Of a DNA stretch of 64,000 bases, positions 57,259-64,000 are shown in pieces. The position numbers and the translations under genes are program-made. Numbering within the stretch: the stretch's first letter is position 1; every line of letters begins with the position of its first letter. Under the pieces are notes generated by a model. It saw nothing but the letters and a program-made list of their open reading frames with translations, did not search any database and had not been told where the DNA came from. Source of the stretch: CBDDFS01 sp965227255 (GTDB lineage Bacteria > Bacteroidota > Bacteroidia > Flavobacteriales_E > Vicingaceae); the NCBI GenBank assembly GCA_965227255.1, contig CBDDFS010000001.1:124001-188000 (forward strand), read 5' to 3'.

Positions 57259-60200
57259 TTCTTCTTGGAAAATTTAGAATTGATGTTTAAAGAAAGTAAT
57301 TTTTTAAGACTTTCGAAATAGAGCGTTACATATAATATTACTGTAAACAACCAGACCATTGTCATATTGAACCAGTATGTGTCGAAATATCTGTTAAAAA
57401 CACTCTTGTTCGGAGCATAGAAATGTGCCCTGTAATTAATGCCTGATGCTTTGGGCGGATTGTTGAATATCGGATCGATAATCTGAATAATTCTGTGATC
57501 CGTGATCACAATTTTATCCTCCGCATAAACATTCTTCACAATGTCAGTGAGGTATTCGTTCTGATATTGATCCCTCAAAGAGAGATATTCTTTTCTTTTT
57601 TCCGGACTGCTTTGCTTTTCATTAATGAGCTTTTCTTTTTTCTTGTTGATCTTTGAAAAAGCTTCGTTGTAATATTCTTTCCTGGAAGCAACATAATCAA
57701 GAAGATTCTCAATCATGGAAATATCGAAGTTTTCAGCATCGATCTCAAAAGGCACATCGATTCCCAAATTCTTTTCCTGATAGTCAATTTCATTCTTAAG
57801 AATCTTAACATTATCCTCGAAAATAGCCTTTACCGAATCATCTGTACTTCCTTCAAGAAACATGGATTCCTCAAGGATCTCCTCAAGTTTTGGTATATAA
57901 TAGACCTGCTTGTAGTCCACCACACTTTCCATGCGTTCAAGCTCAAAAGTTTCTTTCTGAAAATCGTTGTTCTTGAATTGATCAACCGTAAGTGCTTCAT
58001 AGGCCCATCTCGCCGTCATTAAGTCGGCAATCATGGGCACTTTGTGTCCTCCTCCCACCATTTTATTCAATTTCTCAAAACTGAACATGGCACCACCCAG
58101 AACCATCTGAGGAATAATCAGAAGCGGTATCAAAATATATATGGTCACGGCCGCATTAAATGTTGCCGAAATGTTTAGTCCAAGTATGTTGGCAAAACAG
58201 GAAGTAGTGAACAAAGCAAACCAGTATGCAAAATACATTCCTTTGATTTCCAGAATGGAATTACCTACAACAACAAAAAGCAATGACTGAATAGCTGACA
58301 GCGTGAATAGAATCCCAATTTTTGAAAAGAGGTAACTGGATCTGCTCAGATTCAAAAAGGACTCTCGCTTAAGGATCTTTCGGTCTCTGAATATCTCTTC
58401 CGCACTTACCGTCAAACCAAGGAAAAGAGAAACGATAATGGACATGAAGATATAGGGAGGAATATTGTCGTTGTATCTGAATAAATAGCTCTCCCCTTCC
58501 GGATTATCAGTGTATTTAATAATGAAGGCCAATATGAATGCGAGGGCGGGTGCCTCCACAAGGTTCAGGATTATATACTGAAGATTATTAATCTTCGAGA
58601 GAAAATCTCTGGTGCTGAATATTTTTAACTGACTGAACCAGTTAGGCAGTTTCAAATTCGAAGGTGGAGCCTCATCAACTTTGGCAATATGATTCAGTGT
58701 AGAATTATCCTTAAAGATCTGCTCCCATTCTACCGGTTGTACTTTTCGCTGCCCCGTAAAATTTCCAAATTCATCAACTACCTGAGCTTCGATGATATTG
58801 AAAATGACCTCAGGATTCACGTTTCCACAAGTAATACACTCTCCCACATCACTGCTAATCTGCTGGTCCATACGTTTGAAGTACATCACAGCCTCAACCG
58901 GGTTGCCATAGTATACCATATATCCACCCACATCCAGAATGGTGATCTTATCGAACATCTTATAGATGTCAGACGACGGTTGGTGAATGACAACAAAAAT
59001 CAATTTGCCCTTGTGAGTTAACTCCCTCAGCAGGTCCATTACATTCTCTGAATCCCTGGAAGACAAACCCGATGTTGGCTCATCTACAAATAGGATGGCA
59101 GGTTCCCTTATTAATTCAAGGGCAATGTTCAAACGCTTTCTTTGTCCTCCGCTAATAATCTTATCAAGTGGAGATCCAACTTTAAGGTCTTTTCTTTCAT
59201 ATAGCCCAAGGTCTTTCAAAACCTTATTCACCTTGGTATCGATCTCTTCATCACTGAGATCTTTAAAAATCAGTTTAGAGCAATAATAAAGATTCTGGTA
59301 CACCGTGAGTTCTTCAATGAGAAGATCGTCCTGAGGAATGTAACCTATTACACCCTCAATTTTTTCTTTTTGACGATGAAGGTCAATGCCATTTATCAGC
59401 ACCTTTCCGTCACTTGGTGACTCAAGTCCTGCCAGGGTATTTAGTAAGGTTGTTTTTCCGGCGCCACTTGCTCCCATTATACCAACAAGCTTTCCTTCCC
59501 CTTCCGATAGATTTATATTTCTCAGACCAATATTTCCATTTGGAAATTTGAATTCAAGGTTCTCTATATTGAAGGACAGTTTAGAAACAGAGGCATCGCG
59601 CATGAAGCAGCCAACAACATCACTATATAGAATAGGAAGTCCCTTAGGCGTTCTTAAGGTGCTTCCGCTCGCAAAAAGGTAAATTCTCTTATTACTTATA
59701 CCCAGACCATTCAGGAATATCTCTGAAGAACCGGTATACCTCAGAAAATACAGATTTACACTACTTACCTTGAGAATGACAAGATAACCACTGTCGAGTT
59801 CCGAATGAATGTATTTCGTTTTTCCATTTGAAACGTTCTCCAATCCAATATGCAGTAGCTGCTGATTGTCATGTTTTTCGAGATCATTTTCAACAATGAA
59901 ATGCTCTATTCCTCTGTACTCATCTTTGGAAATATTGAAAACATCGGCGGCTGTATCGATAATAGCCATCCTGTTCTTTGTGAACTTGCGGTCCTGATTC
60001 ACCAATTCAAAGAGTCGTACCAGTACAATAACCTTCTGTTGCTGAGTCAGTTTTTTGTTGATTCGCTTACAAATACCCAGAATTCTTACAGAATCAAGTA
60101 CACTTGTTCGTTTTCGGGCCGACTCCGATTTTTTATCGATCTCACCTACGAACTGGTCAAAAAGTTCAAGATATTCAACCACCTCTCCTGAGGTTAGCTG

Positions 60201-60311
60201 CTGCTTCAGAAAGTTATGTACGTATTGACGCTCGTTTTCAGTGAGTCCCTCGTCCTGTTTGATCAGAATGGCAAACAGTTGCATTAATGCCTTCAGGACT
60301 TCTTCACTCAT
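57255..60311 (-). CDS. ABCG-like ABC transporter with N-terminal TerB-like domain
   Basis: 1018 residues. Residues 1-145 form a TerB-like helical domain. Residues about 150-240 are a beta-rich FHA-like segment. The ABC domain follows: Walker A GASGAGKT (280-287), Q-loop PQDD, signature ISGGQRKR (386-393), Walker B LFVDEPTSG and switch HQPSS, all of the ABCG/White type. CITC (492-495) may be a small metal or redox site. Membrane helices occupy about 578-770. A charged helical insert (about 790-955, including ENVKILKNEI) precedes a last helix near 985-1005. Such half-transporters dimerise, usually as exporters. It sits directly after two SiaC-like genes (21 bp). Confidence 0.88.
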   Translation of the reverse strand: MSEEVLKALMQLFAILIKQDEGLTENERQYVHNFLKQQLTSGEVVEYLELFDQFVGEIDKKSESARKRTSVLDSVRILGICKRINKKLTQQQKVIVLVRLFELVNQDRKFTKNRMAIIDTAADVFNISKDEYRGIEHFIVENDLEKHDNQQLLHIGLENVSNGKTKYIHSELDSGYLVILKVSSVNLYFLRYTGSSEIFLNGLGISNKRIYLFASGSTLRTPKGLPILYSDVVGCFMRDASVSKLSFNIENLEFKFPNGNIGLRNINLSEGEGKLVGIMGASGAGKTTLLNTLAGLESPSDGKVLINGIDLHRQKEKIEGVIGYIPQDDLLIEELTVYQNLYYCSKLIFKDLSDEEIDTKVNKVLKDLGLYERKDLKVGSPLDKIISGGQRKRLNIALELIREPAILFVDEPTSGLSSRDSENVMDLLRELTHKGKLIFVVIHQPSSDIYKMFDKITILDVGGYMVYYGNPVEAVMYFKRMDQQISSDVGECITCGNVNPEVIFNIIEAQVVDEFGNFTGQRKVQPVEWEQIFKDNSTLNHIAKVDEAPPSNLKLPNWFSQLKIFSTRDFLSKINNLQYIILNLVEAPALAFILAFIIKYTDNPEGESYLFRYNDNIPPYIFMSIIVSLFLGLTVSAEEIFRDRKILKRESFLNLSRSSYLFSKIGILFTLSAIQSLLFVVVGNSILEIKGMYFAYWFALFTTSCFANILGLNISATFNAAVTIYILIPLLIIPQMVLGGAMFSFEKLNKMVGGGHKVPMIADLMTARWAYEALTVDQFKNNDFQKETFELERMESVVDYKQVYYIPKLEEILEESMFLEGSTDDSVKAIFEDNVKILKNEIDYQEKNLGIDVPFEIDAENFDISMIENLLDYVASRKEYYNEAFSKINKKKEKLINEKQSSPEKRKEYLSLRDQYQNEYLTDIVKNVYAEDKIVITDHRIIQIIDPIFNNPPKASGINYRAHFYAPNKSVFNRYFDTYWFNMTMVWLFTVILYVTLYFESLKKLLSLNINSKFSKKK

Positions 60312-60332
60312 CGCAGAAAATCAGATAAGTAA

Positions 60333-60716
60333 TCAAAAAGCTTCGAGAACCAGACAGTTTGAGGTAAGCAACTCTTTGTAATAATCGAAAAGTTCCAGAA
60401 GATCTTCATCATCACTATTGGCATACATAACAATTTTATTGTCGATGCCAGGGTTGTTAACATTAAGCTGGTCGATAGAATGAAAAATCTGAAAGAAAAC
60501 TTTAGATGAAGCCGTATTAAAATAGGTCAACTTGAACTCGAAGTTCACTCCATTCAATGGACTTGCCTTGTAATTCTCGAACCATTCCAAAACTGGCTCA
60601 TAGAATTCAATCGGATCTTCCGGAAGTGATCGGCCTGCAAAAACATATTCACCCTTTGTGGTATCAAGGGTGATTGATGGTGAACTGGCTGTTTCCTTAA
60701 TCTCTATATTCTCCAT
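60333..60716 (-). CDS. SiaC-like regulatory phosphoprotein (DUF1987), copy 2
   Basis: 127 residues. The DUF1987/SiaC core is plain: GEYVFAGRSLPEDPIEFYEP, VLEWFENY, and FKLTYFNTASSKVFFQI. Thr68 in YFNTASSK matches the Thr that SiaB phosphorylates in Pseudomonas SiaC. It acts as a partner-switch protein whose phospho-state decides binding. It is about the same length as its paralogue 8 bp upstream but clearly diverged, so the two may have different partners. The ABC transporter follows. Confidence 0.88.
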   Translation of the reverse strand: MENIEIKETASSPSITLDTTKGEYVFAGRSLPEDPIEFYEPVLEWFENYKASPLNGVNFEFKLTYFNTASSKVFFQIFHSIDQLNVNNPGIDNKIVMYANSDDEDLLELFDYYKELLTSNCLVLEAF

Positions 60717-60724
60717 TGTTTTTC

Positions 60725-61102
60725 TTAAGTATAGCTTTCGTATTCAAATGGCAAATCTACGATTTCGGCATATTCTTCTCCCGCCTCTTCCATATCCTCA
60801 TCATCTTCGGCAAAATACCATTTTATCTTTACTTCCTTTCCCAAATCCTGAAATTCTTCAAGCTTCAAAAGAATATCAAGAATCATCTTTGAAGATGCCG
60901 TATTAAAATAATCCAATCGGAATTTCACTTCGGTTACTTCATTCAGATCTTCTGAATAATTATCCAACCAATCCAAAATTGGATTATAAAAAGTCACTAC
61001 ATCTTCCGGAAGTGACTTACCTGAGAACTCAAAAACGTTCTTGTCTTTATCGAGTTTTACCTCAGGAGTCTCATCTGTTGCGTCCAAATATAATGCTTCC
61101 AT
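60725..61102 (-). CDS. SiaC-like regulatory phosphoprotein (DUF1987), copy 1
   Basis: 125 residues. Core motifs KNVFEFSGKSLPEDVVTFYN, PILDWLDNY and FRLDYFNTASSKMILDI, with Thr68 in the position phosphorylated in SiaC. The C-terminus is acidic (EDDEDMEEAGEEY). It lies 13 bp after the SiaB-like kinase gene and 8 bp before the second copy. In Pseudomonas, unphosphorylated SiaC binds and activates the diguanylate cyclase SiaD; no GGDEF gene is seen here, so the target in this organism must differ. Confidence 0.9.
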   Translation of the reverse strand: MEALYLDATDETPEVKLDKDKNVFEFSGKSLPEDVVTFYNPILDWLDNYSEDLNEVTEVKFRLDYFNTASSKMILDILLKLEEFQDLGKEVKIKWYFAEDDEDMEEAGEEYAEIVDLPFEYESYT

Positions 61103-61115
61103 GCCTTAGATTTTC

Positions 61116-61697
61116 CTATTTCGCAATGTAAGTTTTTAAAATGAAAAATGAATTCTTTTTGTCGATTGATTCGAACTTATAATCCAATTTGGAACCCGTC
61201 TTCCTGCTGATGTCTATAAAGCCTAATCCGGCTCCTCCTTTTTTGGAAAGCAAACCATCTTTCATTTTCCTTTTATAGATCGTATCAAGTTCACTCATAG
61301 ATTTAGAATTGATATTGTCGAGGATCTCCGATAAAATAATGGCCCGGTTCCTGTTTACAGGATTTCCTGTTGCAACGATATAACCGGAAGTATCCTGACC
61401 AACCAGAATGATTCCCTGCCCTGCTCGTTCGCTGGTATGCTCATTCGAAGGTTGCGAATGTTTGTAAATGTTCTGCATGCATTCAACCATTACATGATAT
61501 ACTTTTCTAACAGTCATTTTATTCACATTCTCTCTGTTCAGATTCTGCTCAGCGAGAGATGTGAAAGTCCTTGTAATCGACTGATTGATCTCTCCATGAT
61601 AGACCAGATTCAACTTATTCTCAGTCATATTATTATTATAATTGAGAACTAGCTGCATGTAATCAATCTTCTTTTGATTAACAGACTTAGTTAACAC
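61116..61697 (-). CDS. SiaB-like GHKL-type serine/threonine protein kinase
   Basis: 193 residues from GTG 61697; ATG 61658 (MQLVLNYNNN) is a good alternative that also keeps the whole domain. The family pattern is present: LNLVYHGEINQSITRTFTSL, the N-box VMVECMQNIYKHS, GNPVNRNRAII and the glycine-rich KKGGAGLGFIDISRKTG, followed by FFILKTYI. SiaB-type kinases phosphorylate SiaC on Thr68. It is encoded first in the operon, followed by two SiaC-like genes, the same order as siaB-siaC. A -7-like box (TATCTTTA) lies 24 nt before the GTG. Confidence 0.87.
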   Translation of the reverse strand: MLTKSVNQKKIDYMQLVLNYNNNMTENKLNLVYHGEINQSITRTFTSLAEQNLNRENVNKMTVRKVYHVMVECMQNIYKHSQPSNEHTSERAGQGIILVGQDTSGYIVATGNPVNRNRAIILSEILDNINSKSMSELDTIYKRKMKDGLLSKKGGAGLGFIDISRKTGSKLDYKFESIDKKNSFFILKTYIAK

Positions 61698-61877
61698 GGC
61701 TATTGGTTTTCAACGAAAGCCTAAAGATAACTGAAAATTGAAAAATTTACCACTCTAATTTCAGGCTCAATTTATCAGGCTGAATAATAATTGAAACAAA
61801 GTGAGTTAAATCTTTCATTATTAGTTGAAAAATCGGATATTTGCCGGCCAAATTTTTAACTAGAATTATAGAACGTT

Positions 61878-62615
61878 ATGCCTACGAAAATTAGATTACA
61901 ACGACATGGTAAGAAGAGAAATGCATTTTACCATATCGTAATAGCTGATAATCGTGCCCCACGGGATGGGAAGTTTATTGAGAAAATAGGCACCTATAAT
62001 CCAAATACCAATCCAGCGACGATCGATCTTTCATTCGACAAAGCTTTGAGTTGGGTAAAGACCGGTGCACAGCCAACTGACACCGTGAGGGCGATTCTTT
62101 CATACGAAGGAGTACTTTATAAAAATCATCTCGACATTGGGGTGAAGAAAGGTGCTTTTTCTGAAGATGAAGCGAATAAAAGATTTGAAGCATGGAAGAA
62201 AGATAAATTAGCCAAGATCCAGAAGAAAGTCGACGGTCTCGAGAAGGCCAGATCTGACGAGTACAATGCAAGGATCAAAGCTGAAGAAGAAGTAAGCAAG
62301 AAAAGAGAACAAGACATTCTTGCTAAAAATTCTGCCATGGCTGAAGAAGTTGAGAAAGCCCAGGCTGCTGAGGCTGCAACGGAAGAAGCTCCGGCTGCTG
62401 AGGCTGCAACGGAAGAAGCTCCGGCTGCTGAAGCTGCCGCTGAAGAAGCTCCGGCTGCTGAGGCTGCAACGGAAGAAGCTCCGGCTGCTGAAGCTGCAAC
62501 GGAAGAAGCTCCGGCTGCTGAAGCTGCCGCTGAAGAAGCTCCGGCTGCTGAAGCTGCCGCTGAAGAAGCTCCTGCAGAAGAAAAAGAAGAAAAGAAAGAC
62601 GAGGCTGCTGAATAA
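61878..62615 (+). CDS. rpsP: Ribosomal protein S16 with Ala/Glu-rich repeat tail
   Basis: 245 residues. Residues 1-80 are S16 (MPTKIRLQRHGKKRNAFYHI; VIADNRAPRDGKFIEKIGTY). Residues about 80-160 are a charged helical extension, and residues 163-232 hold seven copies of AAEAA(T/A)EEAP, ending AEEKEEKKDEAAE. Most bacterial S16 proteins are 80-100 residues; Bacteroidota versions are often extended, but the exact repeat number is likely variable. The tail is probably disordered and acidic. It starts the rpsP-rimM operon, the usual pair. Confidence 0.95.
   Translation: MPTKIRLQRHGKKRNAFYHIVIADNRAPRDGKFIEKIGTYNPNTNPATIDLSFDKALSWVKTGAQPTDTVRAILSYEGVLYKNHLDIGVKKGAFSEDEANKRFEAWKKDKLAKIQKKVDGLEKARSDEYNARIKAEEEVSKKREQDILAKNSAMAEEVEKAQAAEAATEEAPAAEAATEEAPAAEAAAEEAPAAEAATEEAPAAEAATEEAPAAEAAAEEAPAAEAAAEEAPAEEKEEKKDEAAE
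62364..62573 (+). repeat. Seven tandem 30-bp repeats inside rpsP
   Basis: Each unit encodes AAEAATEEAP or AAEAAAEEAP. Units differ only at GAG/GAA and at ACG/GCT with neighbouring bases. They occur in the order T,T,A,T,T,A,A, which suggests duplication of blocks of two or three units. Confidence 0.95.
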
Positions 62616-62629
62616 AGGCCTTTTCCGGA

Positions 62630-63169
62630 ATGAATCTGGACCAGTGTTATTACCTCGGCTATATTTCGAGAACCTGGAACAACTCCAATAAAGTATCGAT
62701 CAAACTCGATACTGACAAGCCGGAAAGATATAAGAAATTGGAATCGGTGTTGGTCCGAATGCATAAGCAGGACCAAAATCCGGTTCCTTTTTTTATTCAC
62801 AAGTTTCATTCTCTGAAAGGAAGTGAGCTTACCGTTGAAATTGATCTGGGTGATCAATTTCCCGATGGTGATTTTCTGAAAGGAAAATCCCTTTATCTCC
62901 CCCTTTCTGAACTTCCTAAGTTAAAAGGCAACAAATTCTATTATCATGAGGTCATTGACTTCAAGGTTATGGATGAAAAGAAAGGTGAGATAGGAAAGAT
63001 CATTGACATCATTGACAATACTTCCAATCCACTTTTATCAATAGCCAATGGAGATCAGGAAATATTAATTCCCATTCTCGATGAAATTATTCTGGATGTT
63101 AACAGGGAAGATAAGAGTATGACCATTTCCGCTCCGGAGGGATTGATCGATCTCTATCTCAATTCTTAG
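62630..63169 (+). CDS. rimM: 16S rRNA processing protein RimM
   Basis: 179 residues. An N-terminal RimM barrel (about 5-85; YYLGYISRTWNNSNKVSIKL) and a C-terminal PRC-like barrel (about 98-170; YYHEVIDFKVMDEKKGEIG; ILIPILDEIILDVN) are visible. RimM assists 30S head assembly and binds S19. It starts 14 bp after rpsP. Sequence conservation is low, as is common in Bacteroidota, but context and domain order are decisive. Its stop overlaps the next, convergent gene by 4 bp. Confidence 0.92.
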   Translation: MNLDQCYYLGYISRTWNNSNKVSIKLDTDKPERYKKLESVLVRMHKQDQNPVPFFIHKFHSLKGSELTVEIDLGDQFPDGDFLKGKSLYLPLSELPKLKGNKFYYHEVIDFKVMDEKKGEIGKIIDIIDNTSNPLLSIANGDQEILIPILDEIILDVNREDKSMTISAPEGLIDLYLNS

Positions 63170-63570
63170 ACCGCCTTAGCGCTGACAGCCTTTAATTTCT
63201 CATTGACTTTAGCGCACAATTCGTAGAATTCCCATGCCTCCAGCACCGTAAGGATCTCCCTCAGGGATTCCAGGTTTTCCGGACCGGATAGTTTGGCGAG
63301 AAAATCATCGAATTCTCCTGAATTTACATCGATCTTCACAGCTTTCATATCAACCACGGGCGTCTCTTCACTGAAAAGAGCCTTCATTTCTTTGGTTATA
63401 TCCAGCAATGATGATATGTAGTATTCGAGGTCTTCGGCCATATCAAAGGTCTTATCTGAATCCTTGTTAAAGGAGGAAATCAATTCCTCAGACTTTGCGC
63501 GGGTCAGATTAAGGATTTCTTTGAGGTCAGATTTCAGATGTAATAAGAGCAGCTTCTTTTCTGCGTCCAT
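63166..63570 (-). CDS. Small helical protein of unknown function
   Basis: 134 residues from ATG 63570 (MDAEKKLLLLHLKSDLKEIL); seven further in-frame codons upstream are less convincing. It is predicted all helical and coiled (KDSDKTFDMAEDLEYYISSL; VLEAWEFYELCAKVNEKL), with no signal peptide or membrane segment. I recognise no family. It overlaps the rimM stop by 4 bp and lies 91 bp downstream of the saccharopine-dehydrogenase-like gene on the same strand, so it may be co-transcribed with it. Confidence 0.7.
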   Translation of the reverse strand: MDAEKKLLLLHLKSDLKEILNLTRAKSEELISSFNKDSDKTFDMAEDLEYYISSLLDITKEMKALFSEETPVVDMKAVKIDVNSGEFDDFLAKLSGPENLESLREILTVLEAWEFYELCAKVNEKLKAVSAKAV

Positions 63571-63661
63571 TATTTTTGAATTATACCTCAAAAATGGACT
63601 AATTAATAAGGCGCCGAGTTGGGGCGAAATTTATTTTCTTAAGATGTAAATGTTAATAAGG

Positions 63662-64000
63662 CTAGCGAATCTGACGCTCCTCAAATTCTACACCTAATTC
63701 CCTCAGCTTCTTTAAAACAGGATTATAGATTTCCTTTATTAGTGGGCGTACCAGACCTTTCATCTGCAACTCGCCATTCAGAATCATTTCAGAACAGATG
63801 GCCACAGGCAGTCCAACAGTTTTAGACATGGCCGTGTGATAGAGATCCTTTCCTTCATAAACCATGGAAGAATGCAATTCCTTTTCCTCTCCCTTTTTCG
63901 AATAAGTGAATTTGTGCCACATGACAATCATATCCCTTTCATCCTCTTCCAGGGTCCACTTTCTTTCTAAAATATGCTGCAGAATTCTAGCTGGAGTAGC
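63662..64000 (-). CDS. Saccharopine dehydrogenase family protein, 5' end outside the window
   Basis: 112 C-terminal residues are visible; the frame is open to the window edge. The sequence ATPARILQHILERKWTLEED, RDMIVMWHKF, and the terminal part HTAMSKTVGLPVAICSEMIL plus GLVRPLIKEIYNPVLKKL match the C-terminal end of saccharopine dehydrogenase (LYS9-type, lysine-2-oxoglutarate branch) proteins. These act in lysine metabolism in the cytosol. The NAD-binding half cannot be seen, so the exact enzyme of the family is not certain. Confidence 0.82.
   Translation of the reverse strand, partial: ATPARILQHILERKWTLEEDERDMIVMWHKFTYSKKGEEKELHSSMVYEGKDLYHTAMSKTVGLPVAICSEMILNGELQMKGLVRPLIKEIYNPVLKKLRELGVEFEERQIR

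Noticed and set aside
62364..62573. 30-bp tandem repeats as a CRISPR array
   Set aside because: The repeats are contiguous without spacers and encode the S16 tail in frame.
62126..62857. 243-codon antisense frame rich in Ala and Ser
   Set aside because: It is the mirror of the S16 tandem repeat and has no start context or family.

Overview
The window comes from a Bacteroidota chromosome, most likely a free-living Cytophagales-like or related lineage that has a type IX secretion system (T9SS). The evidence is a T9SS type B (CHU_C/gliding-type) sorting domain next to a PorP/SprF protein, families largely confined to Bacteroidota (DUF4249, Porin_10, LpxB next to SurE), TAnnTTTG-type -7 promoter boxes, weak Shine-Dalgarno sites, many short lipoboxes followed by acidic or lysine residues, and a 16S-Ile-Ala-23S-5S rRNA operon. 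Genes are packed tightly and several convergent pairs share their stop codons. I see no prophage, IS element, integron or CRISPR array.

Layout. 1-10.7 kb: two SpoIIE-type phosphatases (the first cut by the window edge), a DUF819 membrane protein, uvrB, a hotdog thioesterase, htpG, and a LemA/TPM trio. 10.7-17.3 kb: a glucuronyl-epimerase-like protein, accA, a lipoprotein, dnaB and an exported amidotransferase-fold protein. 17.3-25.2 kb: a seven-gene minus-strand run consisting of a GntH-type metallo-hydrolase, a TetR regulator, a small envelope protein, a membrane-anchored protein with an HWGHKH motif, a LolD-like ATPase, an FtsX-like permease with His/Cys clusters, and a zinc-type (TroA/ZnuA) binding lipoprotein. 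A perfect palindrome lies just upstream, with a DUF2490 gene divergent to it. 25.3-32.6 kb: a Porin_10 gene, then the rRNA operon on the minus strand with its terminator, processing stems and promoter. 32.6-36.4 kb: an SDR oxidoreductase, a SPOR protein and ComEC. 36.5-45.3 kb: seven translationally coupled genes for exported proteins (lipoproteins, a Tat-exported DUF1501 protein, a haem-motif lipoprotein, a large modular T9SS cargo and PorP/SprF). 45.3-55.9 kb: spoIID-like, lpxB, surE, dnaK, DUF4249, panB, rluA-type, xerD and aroQ. 55.9-61.7 kb: a six-gene operon linking a SiaB-like kinase and two SiaC-like phosphoproteins to a TerB-ABCG transporter, a lipoprotein and a secreted protein. 61.9-64 kb: rpsP with a seven-copy repeat tail, rimM, a small helical protein, and the end of a saccharopine-dehydrogenase-family gene.

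The three most system-like regions are: (1) the 17.3-24.3 kb run, which pairs a zinc-type binding protein with MacB/LolD-type instead of ZnuBC-type machinery; (2) the 36.5-45.3 kb coupled exported-protein operon; and (3) the 55.9-61.7 kb operon, in which a Sia-type partner switch sits with an ABC transporter. SpoIIE phosphatases that could in principle close that switch lie at the start of the window, but the link is only inferred. Smaller points are paired inverted repeats upstream of dnaK, a dispersed palindromic repeat in opposite orientations with apparently palindrome-less relatives, and repeated placement of -7 boxes 4-8 nt before start codons, which suggests leaderless mRNAs.
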